64,000 bases of DNA from Sphingomonas montanisoli (GCF_008274695.1 NZ_VTOU01000004.1:62001-126000); one strand, 5' to 3'. Positions 10,983 to 20,588 are shown, numbered from the stretch's first letter. Translations and numbers: made by a program. The notes: generated from the letters alone by a model not told the origin.

Positions 10983-11151
10983 AATCAATCCTCGGCAAGA
11001 TCCGAGGGCAGCGCCTGAATAGCCCGATGCGCCGCCCCGAATGTTTCGGTTCGACGCCGCGGCTGGGAAGAACCCGCTTCGCGGGTGCAGGAACTACCAA
11101 CCTGCTGCTCTATTTCCGGCTCTCGGAATATCCATGATCGGCAGCGACATT

Positions 11152-11871
11152 TCAACGTCGATCGATGGCGGCGGGATTATGATGGGCGTGGGTTCGCCGA
11201 TGATAGAGATGCGTCGCCATCGCCCCGCCCAGGATCGGCGCGAGCAGGTTGGCGAAGGGTATCAGGAACAGGAAGGTCGTGATCGCGCCGATCAGGAAGC
11301 GGCCGACCCGTGACGAGACCAGCCACGCCGCCCGCGACGCACGATCGCCATGCCGTGATGCGACCATCTCGCCCAGATCTCGGCCGAGTGCGGCGCCGTT
11401 GACGGCGACGAACAGGGCGAACGGGCCGATCACCGTGAACAGCAGCAGGATGTAGAAGGGCAGGGCGATCAGATTGTAGAGCAGCACCCGCCCCGCCGAT
11501 CGCAGCCCCAGCAGCGCGACGGAAGCGACGCCCGGTGAACGCGCGGTGGCCGCTGCCTGCGGATAGTGCCGTGCCTCCACGATCGCCACCACGCGGTCGA
11601 TATAGGCGCACAGTACGCCCACCGCGATCGCGGGGAACAGGAACCAGCCCGCGAGCAATGTCAGCGCCACTGCGCCGATTCCGCCGCCGGTAGCATCCAG
11701 CGGGCAACTGCCGTCGAACCACGAACAGGGATCGACGCCGACGAGCGCCCATCCCACCAGCACCGCCAGCGCGGCGAAGATCAGCAACGTCACCAGCATC
11801 GACCGGAGGAAGATGCCAACGATCCGTCGGTCGGCGAAGTCGCTCAGCGACAGGAACAGCGTTTGGATCAT
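11152..11871 (-). CDS. EI24/CysZ-like membrane protein
   Basis: A 239-residue membrane protein with several hydrophobic segments, matching the EI24 domain group (CysZ-like, formerly DUF540). It has the characteristic run LYNLIALPFYILLLFT and a C-terminal LAPILGGAMATHLYHRR. CysZ proteins import sulfate in enterobacteria, but most alphaproteobacterial EI24 members are uncharacterised. The ATG at 11871 gives the normal EI24 length; the frame is open further upstream only because it crosses the antisense of the terminator and receptor gene. Confidence 0.78.
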   Translation of the reverse strand: MIQTLFLSLSDFADRRIVGIFLRSMLVTLLIFAALAVLVGWALVGVDPCSWFDGSCPLDATGGGIGAVALTLLAGWFLFPAIAVGVLCAYIDRVVAIVEARHYPQAAATARSPGVASVALLGLRSAGRVLLYNLIALPFYILLLFTVIGPFALFVAVNGAALGRDLGEMVASRHGDRASRAAWLVSSRVGRFLIGAITTFLFLIPFANLLAPILGGAMATHLYHRRTHAHHNPAAIDRR

Positions 11872-11910
11872 CCTGCCGCTACGGCCTGATCGCGCGTTGG
11901 TTCCGCCCAA

Positions 11911-11939
11911 AAGAAAACGGCGGCCCTTTCGGGCCGCCG
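11911..11939 (-). terminator. Intrinsic terminator of the TonB-dependent receptor gene
   Basis: CGGCGGCCC (11918-11926) and GGGCCGCCG (11931-11939) form a perfect nine-pair stem with a four-base loop. Read leftward it is followed by TTTTCTT. It lies 24 bases past the stop of the receptor gene. Confidence 0.9.
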
Positions 11940-11963
11940 CAGGATTGCTCAAGGAGCGGGCAA

Positions 11964-14897
11964 TCAGAACTTGAAGCGCACACCGCCGGTGAAGGCGCGG
12001 CCGACCTGATCGTAAACCGAGATGATCGTCGGCAGGTTGAGGCCGGGGATCGTGCCCGGGATCAGCGGCGGCTTCTTGTCGAACAGGTTGTTGACCGTGC
12101 CGAAAAGCTCGATGTAGCCGCCATAGGCGTCGATCTTCTTGCTGATCGTCAGATCGGTGTACCATACCACTGGCACCTTCGGATCGGCGAACACCTGGTT
12201 CTGGCCGGTCGCGGCGGGGAAGCCGAGCTTCGACGAGCCGATATACTGTTCGGAGACGAAGACGCCCCAGCCTGCATTTTCGTAGTTCACGTTGAACGTG
12301 CCGCGCCATTTTGGACGGGCGATCGGCTGGTTGCCCGTGGCCGCACGTCCCGCATTCTCAAGCACCACAGCAGTTGCCGACTGCTGGGTCTTGAAGCTGT
12401 CGAGATAGTTCACATAGGCGCGCAGGCTCAGATTGCCGTTGCCGAGCTCGGTCCGATACGAGGCGTCGAAATCGATGCCCCGGGTCTTGAGCGCGGCGAT
12501 GTTCGCCGGGGCGATGCGCACGCTGGTCGGGAAGGCGGTCGGCGACGGGCGGGTCACCAGCGCGCATTCCGGCGCGTTTGCGTCGAGGCGGCAGTTGTTG
12601 ACGATCTGCGCCGTTCCCAGCGTGCCGATCGCATCGTCGATCTTCAGGTTGTAATAGTCGACCGAGATCGAGAAGCCGCGCAGGAAGCTGGGGGTCAACA
12701 CGCCGCCGAAGGTCAGCGTGTCGGCCTTTTCCGGCTTCAGGCTGGCGTTGCCGCCGGTGATCTGCGGAACGTTCGAGGTGATACCCGAGACCGGATCGTT
12801 GAGCGTGCCGATGCCCGAGCTGTCGCCAGCGAACAGATCGTAAAGCGCAGGTGCGCGTATGTCGCGCGACCGCGTGATGCGGAACAGCAGGTCATCGACC
12901 GGCTTCCAGGTGCCGCCGACCTTCCACGTCTCGACGCGACCGCTTGTCGAGTAGTCGGTGACACGGCCCGCAGCGTTCAGGTCGAGCGAGCGGAAGAAGG
13001 GTGTGTCCTTCAGGATCGGAACGCTGATTTCGGCGAATGCTTCCTTCACGGTTACGCGGCCATTGGCGATGCCGGTGTTGGTGAGGTTATAGTAGAGCGC
13101 CGTCGTCGGCACGCCGCGCAGGCCCGCAAAATAGGCGTTGCGTAGCGCAGTGGTCTGCGCCGCGTTGGCGCCCGCCAGCGTCGCCGGATCCGAGTTCGAG
13201 GTCAGGTGCAGCTTCTGGCGACGCCATTCCGCGCCGACCACGACGTCGACCGGACCGGCGGGCAGGTCAAACAGCGAGCCCTGGATGGCACCCTGCAACT
13301 GATCCTGCGTGGTTTCGGCGCGGTAGCGCGAAACACCATTGGCATAGTTGTAACCCGCCATCGTGCCGGCGGCTGCGCCGACACCAAGGAGGTTGAGCGG
13401 CTGACAGCCCTGATATTGCGACGCCACGGTCGGATCGAGCAGGACACGGCAGGTGATCTGTCCGTTCGCCGGATTGCGGACCGCGTCGATCGAGGCGAAG
13501 ACCTTCTTGATGTCGAACGTCTGCTGCGCGAGCGTGAAGATCGACTCGCTGTGGACGTAGCCGAGGTTCCAGCTGAAGTTGCCCAGCTTACCTTCGATAC
13601 CCGCCTGACCCATGTAGAAGTCGGTGCGCTCCTTGGCCTTCAACGTGCCCATCTCGCTCAGATAATCCGAGAGCGTGAAGGAGGCGACGCCCTGCGCAGT
13701 CATCGCCGCCTGGACGTTGGCCGGGATATAGGGGTTGCCGCTGAAGATCGTCGCGACGTTCGGCGGGGTGAAGGCGTTGGCGAGCGAATTGTACTTCAGG
13801 TCGCTGCGCGTGAAAATGCCCTGCACATAGACATTCACGTCGTCGGTGACGTCGTAGCTCAGGCGGCCGAAGGTCTGGTAGGTGCGCAGCGGAGCAACCG
13901 CGGTGCTGTCGGTCGGGATCACATATCCGTCGCCGCCCACCGAGTAACCGGGCGTGCCGATTTGCGTGCCGATGTTGAACGGAACGGCCTGGCCGGCGGC
14001 GTTGAATCGGAAGTTGTTGAAGCTGAAATTGGCCGGACCGTTGATCAGGCCGCCGACGGTCGCATTGTTGATCGTCGTGTTGTTGTAGATCACGAACGGG
14101 TTCGCCGCCGAACCGCCGGGGCTTCCGGCGAGCAGTGCCGCACGACTCTGGCCGGCGTAGAGGAAGTTGCCACGGCTCGAGGAGCGATCCGAACGCAGCA
14201 TGCCGCGGCTGTTATAATATTCGCCGCTGAGCAGGACGTGGCCACGGCCGTCTGCGAAGTCGGAGCCATAAGCCAGGCCGAACTTCTCGTTGCCGTTGTT
14301 GCCGCGCTGGTCGACGCCGCCCTGGGCGACGCCGGTAAGGCCGGTGAACCTCTTGTTGAGGACGAAGTTGACGACGCCCGAGACGGCGTCCGAGCCGTAG
14401 GCAGCCGAAGCGCCGGCGGTCACGATGTCGACCCGCTCGATCAGCAGGTTCGGGATGATGTTGACGTCGACGACGCCGCGGAACGTCGTTGGCGGCATGC
14501 GGACGCTGTCGAACATGATCAGCGTGCGCTCAGGGCCGACGCCGCGCAGGTTGAGCAGGTTGCCGTTGGCGGCCGACGAGGCGAAGTTGTGCGTGGAACG
14601 GGCCGGGCCGCTCGACAGGCTGAACTGCGGCAGCTTGTTCAGGCCGTCCGCGATGTTTGTCGGGGTCGCCTTGGCGAGATCGGCCGTCGGTGCCACCGTC
14701 ACCGGGGTCGGTGCGGTATAGCCGTCGCGAACGATGCGCGAACCCGTGACGATGATGTCCTGGACGCCACTGTCGTCGCTGCTCGTTTCGGCCGGAGCCG
14801 GGGCTGGCGCGGGTGTGGCCGGAGCCGTCTGCGCTGCTGCCGCCGTGGATACGAGCACCGTGCTCGCCAACAGAGCGGACTTCACCCATGCCTTCAT
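11964..14897 (-). CDS. TonB-dependent outer-membrane receptor
   Basis: This 977-residue outer-membrane active-transport protein probably imports the substrate, or a precursor, of the catabolic genes that follow. Residues 1-22 are a signal peptide ending in AAAAQ. A proline/alanine-rich spacer follows, then a TonB-box-like DIIVTGSRI, a plug domain, and a beta-barrel ending in aromatic phenylalanine (GGVRFKF). The large size and the GSRI motif fit the oar/nucleotide-sugar-like TonB receptors abundant in sphingomonads. It is transcribed divergently from the PQQ dehydrogenases. A copy of the shared 14-bp palindrome lies at 14921-14934, just upstream of its ribosome-binding site. Confidence 0.94.
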   Translation of the reverse strand: MKAWVKSALLASTVLVSTAAAAQTAPATPAPAPAPAETSSDDSGVQDIIVTGSRIVRDGYTAPTPVTVAPTADLAKATPTNIADGLNKLPQFSLSSGPARSTHNFASSAANGNLLNLRGVGPERTLIMFDSVRMPPTTFRGVVDVNIIPNLLIERVDIVTAGASAAYGSDAVSGVVNFVLNKRFTGLTGVAQGGVDQRGNNGNEKFGLAYGSDFADGRGHVLLSGEYYNSRGMLRSDRSSSRGNFLYAGQSRAALLAGSPGGSAANPFVIYNNTTINNATVGGLINGPANFSFNNFRFNAAGQAVPFNIGTQIGTPGYSVGGDGYVIPTDSTAVAPLRTYQTFGRLSYDVTDDVNVYVQGIFTRSDLKYNSLANAFTPPNVATIFSGNPYIPANVQAAMTAQGVASFTLSDYLSEMGTLKAKERTDFYMGQAGIEGKLGNFSWNLGYVHSESIFTLAQQTFDIKKVFASIDAVRNPANGQITCRVLLDPTVASQYQGCQPLNLLGVGAAAGTMAGYNYANGVSRYRAETTQDQLQGAIQGSLFDLPAGPVDVVVGAEWRRQKLHLTSNSDPATLAGANAAQTTALRNAYFAGLRGVPTTALYYNLTNTGIANGRVTVKEAFAEISVPILKDTPFFRSLDLNAAGRVTDYSTSGRVETWKVGGTWKPVDDLLFRITRSRDIRAPALYDLFAGDSSGIGTLNDPVSGITSNVPQITGGNASLKPEKADTLTFGGVLTPSFLRGFSISVDYYNLKIDDAIGTLGTAQIVNNCRLDANAPECALVTRPSPTAFPTSVRIAPANIAALKTRGIDFDASYRTELGNGNLSLRAYVNYLDSFKTQQSATAVVLENAGRAATGNQPIARPKWRGTFNVNYENAGWGVFVSEQYIGSSKLGFPAATGQNQVFADPKVPVVWYTDLTISKKIDAYGGYIELFGTVNNLFDKKPPLIPGTIPGLNLPTIISVYDQVGRAFTGGVRFKF

Positions 14898-15251
14898 TAT
14901 CGTCTCCCAACAGTCAATTCTGTTCTATGGTGCATTTTTGCCCATGCCAATTTTGCATGTCAATGCCATTTTTGCGCAGCCGTATCGCTGCCGCCTCTTA
15001 ATTGGGTCTGCGGCGCTTTTTCTTTTCGGCGCCAATCGGCGATTCATGCGCCTGCGTCGCTTCGATCCAAATCGTCGCATTTATCCTTAGCTGCGACCAC
15101 GATTGCGAAGGTGCAAAGCGTGCGACTCGATTTTGAGGCGTGGGGATGTGCCGACCTGCGCACGGCAGACGCGAACCGGGGGCTGACTTTGAGGTTTGAC
15201 TTGGGGCTAATTCTGCACAAGAGTATAGAAAAGGGTTGAACGAGGATTGCC
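14898..15251. promoter_or_regulatory. Divergent intergenic region, TonB receptor / PQQ dehydrogenases
   Basis: This 354-bp gap holds promoters in both directions. Next to the receptor are three near-repeats of a TGC-A/T-TTTTGC element (about 14930-14980). On the minus strand a -35-like TTGACA follows GGCA. Towards the PQQ gene, AATTCTGCAC at 15211-15219 resembles the flank-plus-half-site of the shared operator, but its second half is degenerate. No gene is seen in the gap. Confidence 0.6.
14921..14934 (-). promoter_or_regulatory. Copy of shared 14-bp operator (TonB receptor)
   Basis: Read leftward the site is TGCACCATAGAACA, matching the consensus TGCACnnnnGgtCA at the first half and at the closing G and CA. 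It ends 24 bases upstream of the receptor ATG, so a bound repressor would block the promoter or early elongation. Confidence 0.5.
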
Positions 15252-17336
15252 ATGAAAGTCACGAAGAAGGCGGCGCTGGCATGCAGCGCGATCGCGCTTG
15301 CCTTTGCCGGCGGAATTGCCGGCTCGCGCGGCCCTGCGGGCGTTGTTGCCAATGCGGACGGCACCGATTGGGGCTCCTATGGGCGCACCAGCGACGAAGA
15401 CCATTATAGCCCGCTGACCCAGGTCAACGCCGGCAATATCAACCGACTCGGCCTCGCCTGGTCGATGGATCTCGACACCTACGACAGCTTCACGGCTCCG
15501 CTCGAAGTTGGCGGCGTCCTTTATTTCGGTGTCGGCAGCTCCGTCGTCAGCGCGGTCGATGCGGTCACCGGCAAGCAACTGTGGCAGTTCGATCCAGAGG
15601 TTTCGAAGGTCGTCGGGCACAAGATGCGCGCCGGCTGGGGCACGCGCGGCATCGCTTATTCGCAGGGGCGCGTCTTCACCGCGACCCGCGACGGCCGCAT
15701 GATCGCGATCGACGCCAAGACGGGCAAGCAGCTCTGGTCGGCGATGACGCTCGATCCCAAGGACGATGCCTATATCAGCGGCCCGCCGTGGGTTGCGGGT
15801 GACAAGGTGATCATCGGCTTCGGCGGCGGCGATTACGGGCCGGTTCGTGGCTATGTCACTGCCTATGACGTGGCGACAGGCAAGAAGGCGTGGCGTTTCT
15901 ACACCGTCCCCGGCAATCCCGCGAATGGGCCGGACGGCGAAGCGTCCGATGGCGTGATGGACATGGCCGCCAAGACGTGGACCGGCGAATGGTGGAAGGT
16001 CGGCGGCGGCGGCAACGTCTGGCACGCCATGGCGTATGACAAGAAATATGACCGGGTTTATCTGGGCACCGGCAACGGCTTCCCCTGGAACCAGAAGCTG
16101 CGCAGCCCCGCCGGCGGCGACAATCTGTTCCTCGCTTCGATCGTCGCGGTCGATCGCAAGACCGGCAAATATCTCTGGCACTATCAGGTCAATCCCGGGA
16201 ATACCTGGGACTATAACGACGCGATGGATATCCAGATGGCGACCCTCACTATCGAGGGCAAGCCGCGCGACGTGATCCTGCACGCGCCGAAGAACGGCTT
16301 CTTCTACGTGATCGACCGGACGACGGGTAAGCCGATCTCCGCCGGGCAGTTCGCCCCCGCCAACTGGGCGAGCCACATCGACCTCAAGACCGGCCGCCCG
16401 GTGGAAAATCCCAAGGCGCGCTATCCCGATGGCGAGCCGTTCATCATGTGGCCGTCGCCCACCGGCGCGCATGCCGTCCAGACCATGTCGTTCAATCCCA
16501 AGACGGGCCTGGTCTATATCCCCCAGATCGAGCAGCAGCGCGTCGTCGTCGATCCGCCCAAGCTCGCCGAGTGGAAGTATAAGGAGGGCATGTTCGTCAA
16601 CACCGGCCTGGGTGCGGTGCCAGCGGGCATGAAGACGGCGCCGGCTAGCAGCAACCTCGTCGCCTATGATCCGGTCGCGGCCAAGATCCGCTGGAAGATC
16701 CCGCAGAACGGCATCCTCAACGGCGGCACGATCACGACCGGCGGCAATCTGATCTTCCAGGGGCTCAACACCGGCAAGTTCACTGCGCTCGCGGCCGACA
16801 GCGGCAAGACCCTGTGGGAATTCGATGCGCAGAACGGCATTCTCGGCAACGCCATCACTTACTCGGTGAAGGGCACGCAGTATGTTACCGTCATCACCGG
16901 TTTCCGTTCGTCCTTCGCGAACACGCCCAACTGGGATTATCGCGAGCAGAAGCGCCGCGTGCTGACCTTTGCGCTCGACGCCAAGGCCAAGCTGCCCCCG
17001 GTCGAGCCGATGGATCAGCCGATCCAGGACGATCCGGCGTTCGTGGTCGATGCGGCCAAGGCGAAGATCGGCGGCGGCGTGTTCAATTCCAGCTGCATCA
17101 TCTGCCACGGTGCGGGCATGATCGCGGGCGGCGCGGCCCCCGATCTGCGAAAGTCGGCGATCCCGCTCGATGCGGATGCGTTCAAGCAGGTCGTCCATGA
17201 CGGTGCGCTGATGGATCGCGGCATGGGCAAATTCGACAATCTGAGTGATGCCGAACTCGAAGGTCTGCGCCACTATATCCGCCAGCGTGCCCGCGAGACC
17301 GCGCAGCCCGTGGCCCCGAACCCGGCCGCGAAATGA
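15252..17336 (+). CDS. PQQ-dependent quinohemoprotein dehydrogenase 1
   Basis: This 694-residue periplasmic dehydrogenase has an N-terminal signal peptide (about residues 1-24), an eight-bladed PQQ propeller and a C-terminal cytochrome c domain. Propeller repeats such as AVDAVTGKQLWQFD are clear. WDYNDAMD carries the catalytic aspartate. Heme attachment is at C615-I-I-C618-H619. Such enzymes oxidise alcohols or aldehydes and pass electrons to periplasmic cytochromes. The vicinal cysteine pair expected before the NRG segment in alcohol dehydrogenases is absent: the equivalent stretch is HKMRAGWGTRGIAY. It heads an operon with a second copy, so the preferred alcohol cannot be inferred from known members. 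Confidence 0.93.
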   Translation: MKVTKKAALACSAIALAFAGGIAGSRGPAGVVANADGTDWGSYGRTSDEDHYSPLTQVNAGNINRLGLAWSMDLDTYDSFTAPLEVGGVLYFGVGSSVVSAVDAVTGKQLWQFDPEVSKVVGHKMRAGWGTRGIAYSQGRVFTATRDGRMIAIDAKTGKQLWSAMTLDPKDDAYISGPPWVAGDKVIIGFGGGDYGPVRGYVTAYDVATGKKAWRFYTVPGNPANGPDGEASDGVMDMAAKTWTGEWWKVGGGGNVWHAMAYDKKYDRVYLGTGNGFPWNQKLRSPAGGDNLFLASIVAVDRKTGKYLWHYQVNPGNTWDYNDAMDIQMATLTIEGKPRDVILHAPKNGFFYVIDRTTGKPISAGQFAPANWASHIDLKTGRPVENPKARYPDGEPFIMWPSPTGAHAVQTMSFNPKTGLVYIPQIEQQRVVVDPPKLAEWKYKEGMFVNTGLGAVPAGMKTAPASSNLVAYDPVAAKIRWKIPQNGILNGGTITTGGNLIFQGLNTGKFTALAADSGKTLWEFDAQNGILGNAITYSVKGTQYVTVITGFRSSFANTPNWDYREQKRRVLTFALDAKAKLPPVEPMDQPIQDDPAFVVDAAKAKIGGGVFNSSCIICHGAGMIAGGAAPDLRKSAIPLDADAFKQVVHDGALMDRGMGKFDNLSDAELEGLRHYIRQRARETAQPVAPNPAAK

Positions 17337-19474
17337 CCGCCAGTCCGCAGGGCCGCCAGGTCCGCAGCGGTGCGATCGTGCTTGCGGTCGCGGCGGTCGG
17401 CATTGCCGCGGTCGCGGGAATGCAGCCGATCAAGGCACCCGCCGCCGCGACGCCCGGGCAGAACTGGACCGACTATGGCGGCCCGGACGCGCAGCATTAC
17501 AGTCCGCTCGATCAGATCAACCGCGCCAACGTAAGCCAGCTCGGCATGATCTGGTCGCTCGATCTCGACGACGGCCCGAATGCGATGAGCGTGCCGCTCG
17601 CGGTCGACGGCGTGGTCTATTTCACCACGGGTTACAGCCTGATCCACGCGGTCGATGCGCGGACGGGCAAGGAGTTGTGGCGTTACGATCCCAAGGCGCC
17701 CGAAGCCGCGGGCCACAAGATGCGCGCGGCGTGGGGAAGCCGTGGCATCGCTTATGCGCGCGGCAAGATCTTCACCGGCACGATCGACGGCCGGCTGGTT
17801 GCGGTCGACGCAAAGACGGGCGCGCTTGCGTGGGAAAAGCAGACTCTGTCGAAAACCGACGAAAGCTATATCAGCGGCCCGCCGTGGATCGCAGGCGACA
17901 AGGTGGTGATCGGCTTCGGCGGCGGCGATTTCGGCCCGGTACGCGGCTATGTCACCGCGTATGACATCGCCACCGGCGACAAGGCGTGGCGTTTCTACAC
18001 GGTGCCCGGCGATCCTGCGAAAGGGCCGGACGGCGAGGCGTCCGACGATGTCATGGCGATGGCCGCCAAGACGTGGACCGGCGACTTCTGGAAATATGGC
18101 GGCGGCGGCACCGTCTGGCACGCCATGGCCTATGACGCGAAGCGCGAGCTCTTGTTCTTCGGCACCGGCAACGGCGCGCCGTGGAACCGCAAGATCCGCA
18201 GCCCCGGCGGCGGCGACACATTGTTCGTGTGCAGCATCATCGCGGTCGACGCCAAGACCGGCAAATACCGCTGGCACTATCAGGTGAACCCCGGCGAAAG
18301 CTGGGACTATAACAGCGCGATGGATATCGAGCTGGCGACGCTCGACATCGGCGGCAAGCCCCGCGACGTGGTGATGCACGCGCCCAAGAACGGCTTCTAT
18401 TACGTCATCGATCGCGACACCGGAAAGCTGATCTCGGCCGAGAATTTTGCGCCGGTGAACTGGGCGACCGGGATCGATCTCAAGACCGGCCGTCCGAACG
18501 AAACGCCCTGGGCGCGCTTCCCCGATGGCAAGCCGGTCGTGTTGTGGCCATCGCCGGTCGGTGCGCATGCGGCCGAAGCAATGGCGTACAGCCCACGCAC
18601 GCAGCTCACCTACATCCCGGCCTATGACCAGAAGCGCGTCTATGTCGATCCGCCGAGCCTGAAGGACTTCAGCTTCAAGCCTGGCCAGGTCATCAACAAC
18701 GGCATCGGCACCCCGCCGCCCACGATGATCCCCCCGGCGGGCACCAGCGAACTCCTTGCCTGGGATCCGGTTCGCCAGAAGAAGGTGTGGAGCGTTCCGC
18801 AGGTTGGCCAGCGCACAGGCAGCGTCACCGCCACTGGCGGCGACCTGGTGTTCCAGGGTCAGGCCGATGGCATGTTGCAGGCGTTCGACGCGCGCACCGG
18901 CAAGAGCCTGTGGCGTTTCGATACGCAGAACGGCGTGCAGGCACAGCCGATCACCTATCTGCTCGACGGCAAGCAATATGTGACGGTGATGGCCAGCTGG
19001 CGTGCGATGGGCGCCAGCGGTCGCGTGCCGGAATATGACTATTACACCACCCGCCGCCGCGTGATTACCTTCGCGCTGGGCGGCGCCGCCAAATTGCCGC
19101 CGGTCGCGCCGGTCACACCGGTCGCGAACGATCCGACGTTCAAGGTCGATCCCGCGCTCGCCGATGCGGGTAAGCCGATCTTCGGTGCACATTGTGCAAT
19201 CTGTCATGGCCCGGCGACGATGTCGGGCGGCGCCGCGCCCGATCTGAAGCGGGCAGGAGCGCCGCTTTCGTTCGACGCGATCAAGGCGGTCCTTCACGAC
19301 GGGCTGCTCGTTCCGCGCGGCATGCCGCGGTTCGCAGAGTTCAGCGACGCCGAGATCGCGTCGATCCAACACTATATCCGCCAGCAGGCGCGCGCTGCGC
19401 TCGCCGCCCAGACGTCCGATGCGGCGCGGGCAAAGCTGGCGCAGGAAGCAAGGAAGCTGCATGTCGATCAATGA
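17333..19474 (+). CDS. PQQ-dependent quinohemoprotein dehydrogenase 2 (tandem paralogue)
   Basis: A 713-residue paralogue of the preceding gene, overlapping it by four bases (ATGA). It has an N-terminal hydrophobic segment (about residues 12-30; signal peptide or anchor), the PQQ propeller with WDYNSAMD, and a C-terminal cytochrome c domain with C621-A-I-C624-H625. The vicinal cysteine pair is again replaced (KMRAAWGSRGIAY). The two proteins share long motifs such as YISGPPW and GFGGGD and have probably diverged to different substrates or form a heteromer. Close coupling to CoA-linked genes downstream suggests they start side-chain oxidation in the periplasm. Confidence 0.92.
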   Translation: MTASPQGRQVRSGAIVLAVAAVGIAAVAGMQPIKAPAAATPGQNWTDYGGPDAQHYSPLDQINRANVSQLGMIWSLDLDDGPNAMSVPLAVDGVVYFTTGYSLIHAVDARTGKELWRYDPKAPEAAGHKMRAAWGSRGIAYARGKIFTGTIDGRLVAVDAKTGALAWEKQTLSKTDESYISGPPWIAGDKVVIGFGGGDFGPVRGYVTAYDIATGDKAWRFYTVPGDPAKGPDGEASDDVMAMAAKTWTGDFWKYGGGGTVWHAMAYDAKRELLFFGTGNGAPWNRKIRSPGGGDTLFVCSIIAVDAKTGKYRWHYQVNPGESWDYNSAMDIELATLDIGGKPRDVVMHAPKNGFYYVIDRDTGKLISAENFAPVNWATGIDLKTGRPNETPWARFPDGKPVVLWPSPVGAHAAEAMAYSPRTQLTYIPAYDQKRVYVDPPSLKDFSFKPGQVINNGIGTPPPTMIPPAGTSELLAWDPVRQKKVWSVPQVGQRTGSVTATGGDLVFQGQADGMLQAFDARTGKSLWRFDTQNGVQAQPITYLLDGKQYVTVMASWRAMGASGRVPEYDYYTTRRRVITFALGGAAKLPPVAPVTPVANDPTFKVDPALADAGKPIFGAHCAICHGPATMSGGAAPDLKRAGAPLSFDAIKAVLHDGLLVPRGMPRFAEFSDAEIASIQHYIRQQARAALAAQTSDAARAKLAQEARKLHVDQ

Positions 19475-20588
19475 TGTGACCACGCTGGAGATGGACGGTG
19501 AGGTCGCCGTCGTCACCGTCGATTATCCGCCGGTCAACGTGCTGTCGGCAGCGGTACGGCAGGGTGTCGCCGCTGCACTCGACCAGGCGGGCCAGGATGA
19601 TGCGGTTAAGGCCGTGGTCCTGATCTGCGCGGGCAAGACCTTCTTCGCGGGCGCGGACATCACCGAATTCGGCAAGCCGCTCGCCGAACCCACAATCCGC
19701 CAGCTGGAGGAGATCGTCGAGGACACGCCCAAGCCCGTGATTGCCGCAATGCATGGCACCGCGCTCGGCGGCGGTTTCGAACTCGCGCTTTCGGCGCATT
19801 ATCGCGTCGCGTCGGCCCCTGCGAAGATGGGTCTGCCCGAGGTCAAGCTGGGCCTCCTCCCCGGCGCGGGCGGTACCCAGCGACTGCCGCGCGTCGTCGG
19901 CGTCGCCAAGGCGCTCGACCTGATGACGATCGGTAATCCGGTTACGGCCGATGAAGCGGCGACAATGGGGCTGATCGACGCGGTCGTCGACGGCGACCTG
20001 CGCGCCGCAGCCGTCGCCTTCGCAAAAACGAAGATCGGCGCGCCGCTGGAGCGCATCCGCGATCGCCCGGTCACGGTCGATCCTGGCCAGATCGCGGCGT
20101 TCCGTACCGCCAATGCCGACCGCTTTCGCAACCTCGATGCGCCCGAAGCGATCATCAAGACGGTCGAAGCGAGCGCGCTCCCCTTCGCCGAGGGCATGGA
20201 CCGCGAGCGCGATCTGTTCCGCGAACTGATGGCCGGCCCGCAGTCGGCCGCGCTCCGCTACGTCTTCTTCGGCGAACGGCAGGCCGCCAAGGCCGATCCG
20301 CTGCCCGTGTCGGCTGTGGATCGCCTGACGGCCGCGAAAGAATCCGAACTCGCGCTGATCAACGAAGGCGCCAAGCTGCTCGACGAAGGGATCGCCCCGC
20401 GCGCGCTCGAAATCGATGCGCTGGCGGTGAAGGCGCTCGGCTGGCCGTCCTATCTCGGCGGCCCGCTCTATTCGGCCGACAAACAGGGGCTGCCGACCAT
20501 CATCAAGCGGATGCGCGCTGACGGGATCGAACCCTCGCCGCTGATCGAACGGCTCGCTGCTGAAGGAAAGGGATTTACCCAGGCATGA
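19461..20588 (+). CDS. Enoyl-CoA hydratase fused to a 3HCDH C-terminal remnant (FadB-like without NAD domain)
   Basis: This 375-residue protein starts as a FadB/FadJ-type crotonase: GTALGGGFELAL carries Glu107 and GLPEVKLGLLPGAGG carries Glu127, the catalytic pair 20 residues apart. After the usual linker (GPQSAALRYVFFGER, about residue 260) the NAD-binding and first helical 3-hydroxyacyl-CoA dehydrogenase domains are missing. The chain goes straight to a C-terminal 3HCDH segment (INEGAKLLDEGIAPRALEID, then GWPSYLGGP). The gene is intact and in frame. The ATG at 19461 follows AGGAAG and overlaps the previous stop by 14 bases. Hydratase activity is likely; dehydrogenase activity is not possible from this chain. 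Confidence 0.85.
   Translation: MSINDVTTLEMDGEVAVVTVDYPPVNVLSAAVRQGVAAALDQAGQDDAVKAVVLICAGKTFFAGADITEFGKPLAEPTIRQLEEIVEDTPKPVIAAMHGTALGGGFELALSAHYRVASAPAKMGLPEVKLGLLPGAGGTQRLPRVVGVAKALDLMTIGNPVTADEAATMGLIDAVVDGDLRAAAVAFAKTKIGAPLERIRDRPVTVDPGQIAAFRTANADRFRNLDAPEAIIKTVEASALPFAEGMDRERDLFRELMAGPQSAALRYVFFGERQAAKADPLPVSAVDRLTAAKESELALINEGAKLLDEGIAPRALEIDALAVKALGWPSYLGGPLYSADKQGLPTIIKRMRADGIEPSPLIERLAAEGKGFTQA

Noticed and set aside
11152-12309. Longer leftward frame from 12309 as the EI24 protein
   Set aside because: The upstream part overlaps the 3' end of the TonB gene and its terminator in another frame; the ATG at 11871 gives the normal domain length.
15214-15227. TGCACAAGAGTATA upstream of the first PQQ gene
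   Set aside because: Left half and AATTC flank fit the operator, but the right half does not. Mentioned only as a weak candidate.
13206-15239. A 677-codon open frame antisense to the TonB receptor
   Set aside because: It mirrors a certain gene, has no recognisable domain, and has the composition expected of antisense frames in GC-rich coding DNA. Similar long antisense frames opposite the PQQ genes, the amidohydrolase and the thiolases were rejected for the same reason.
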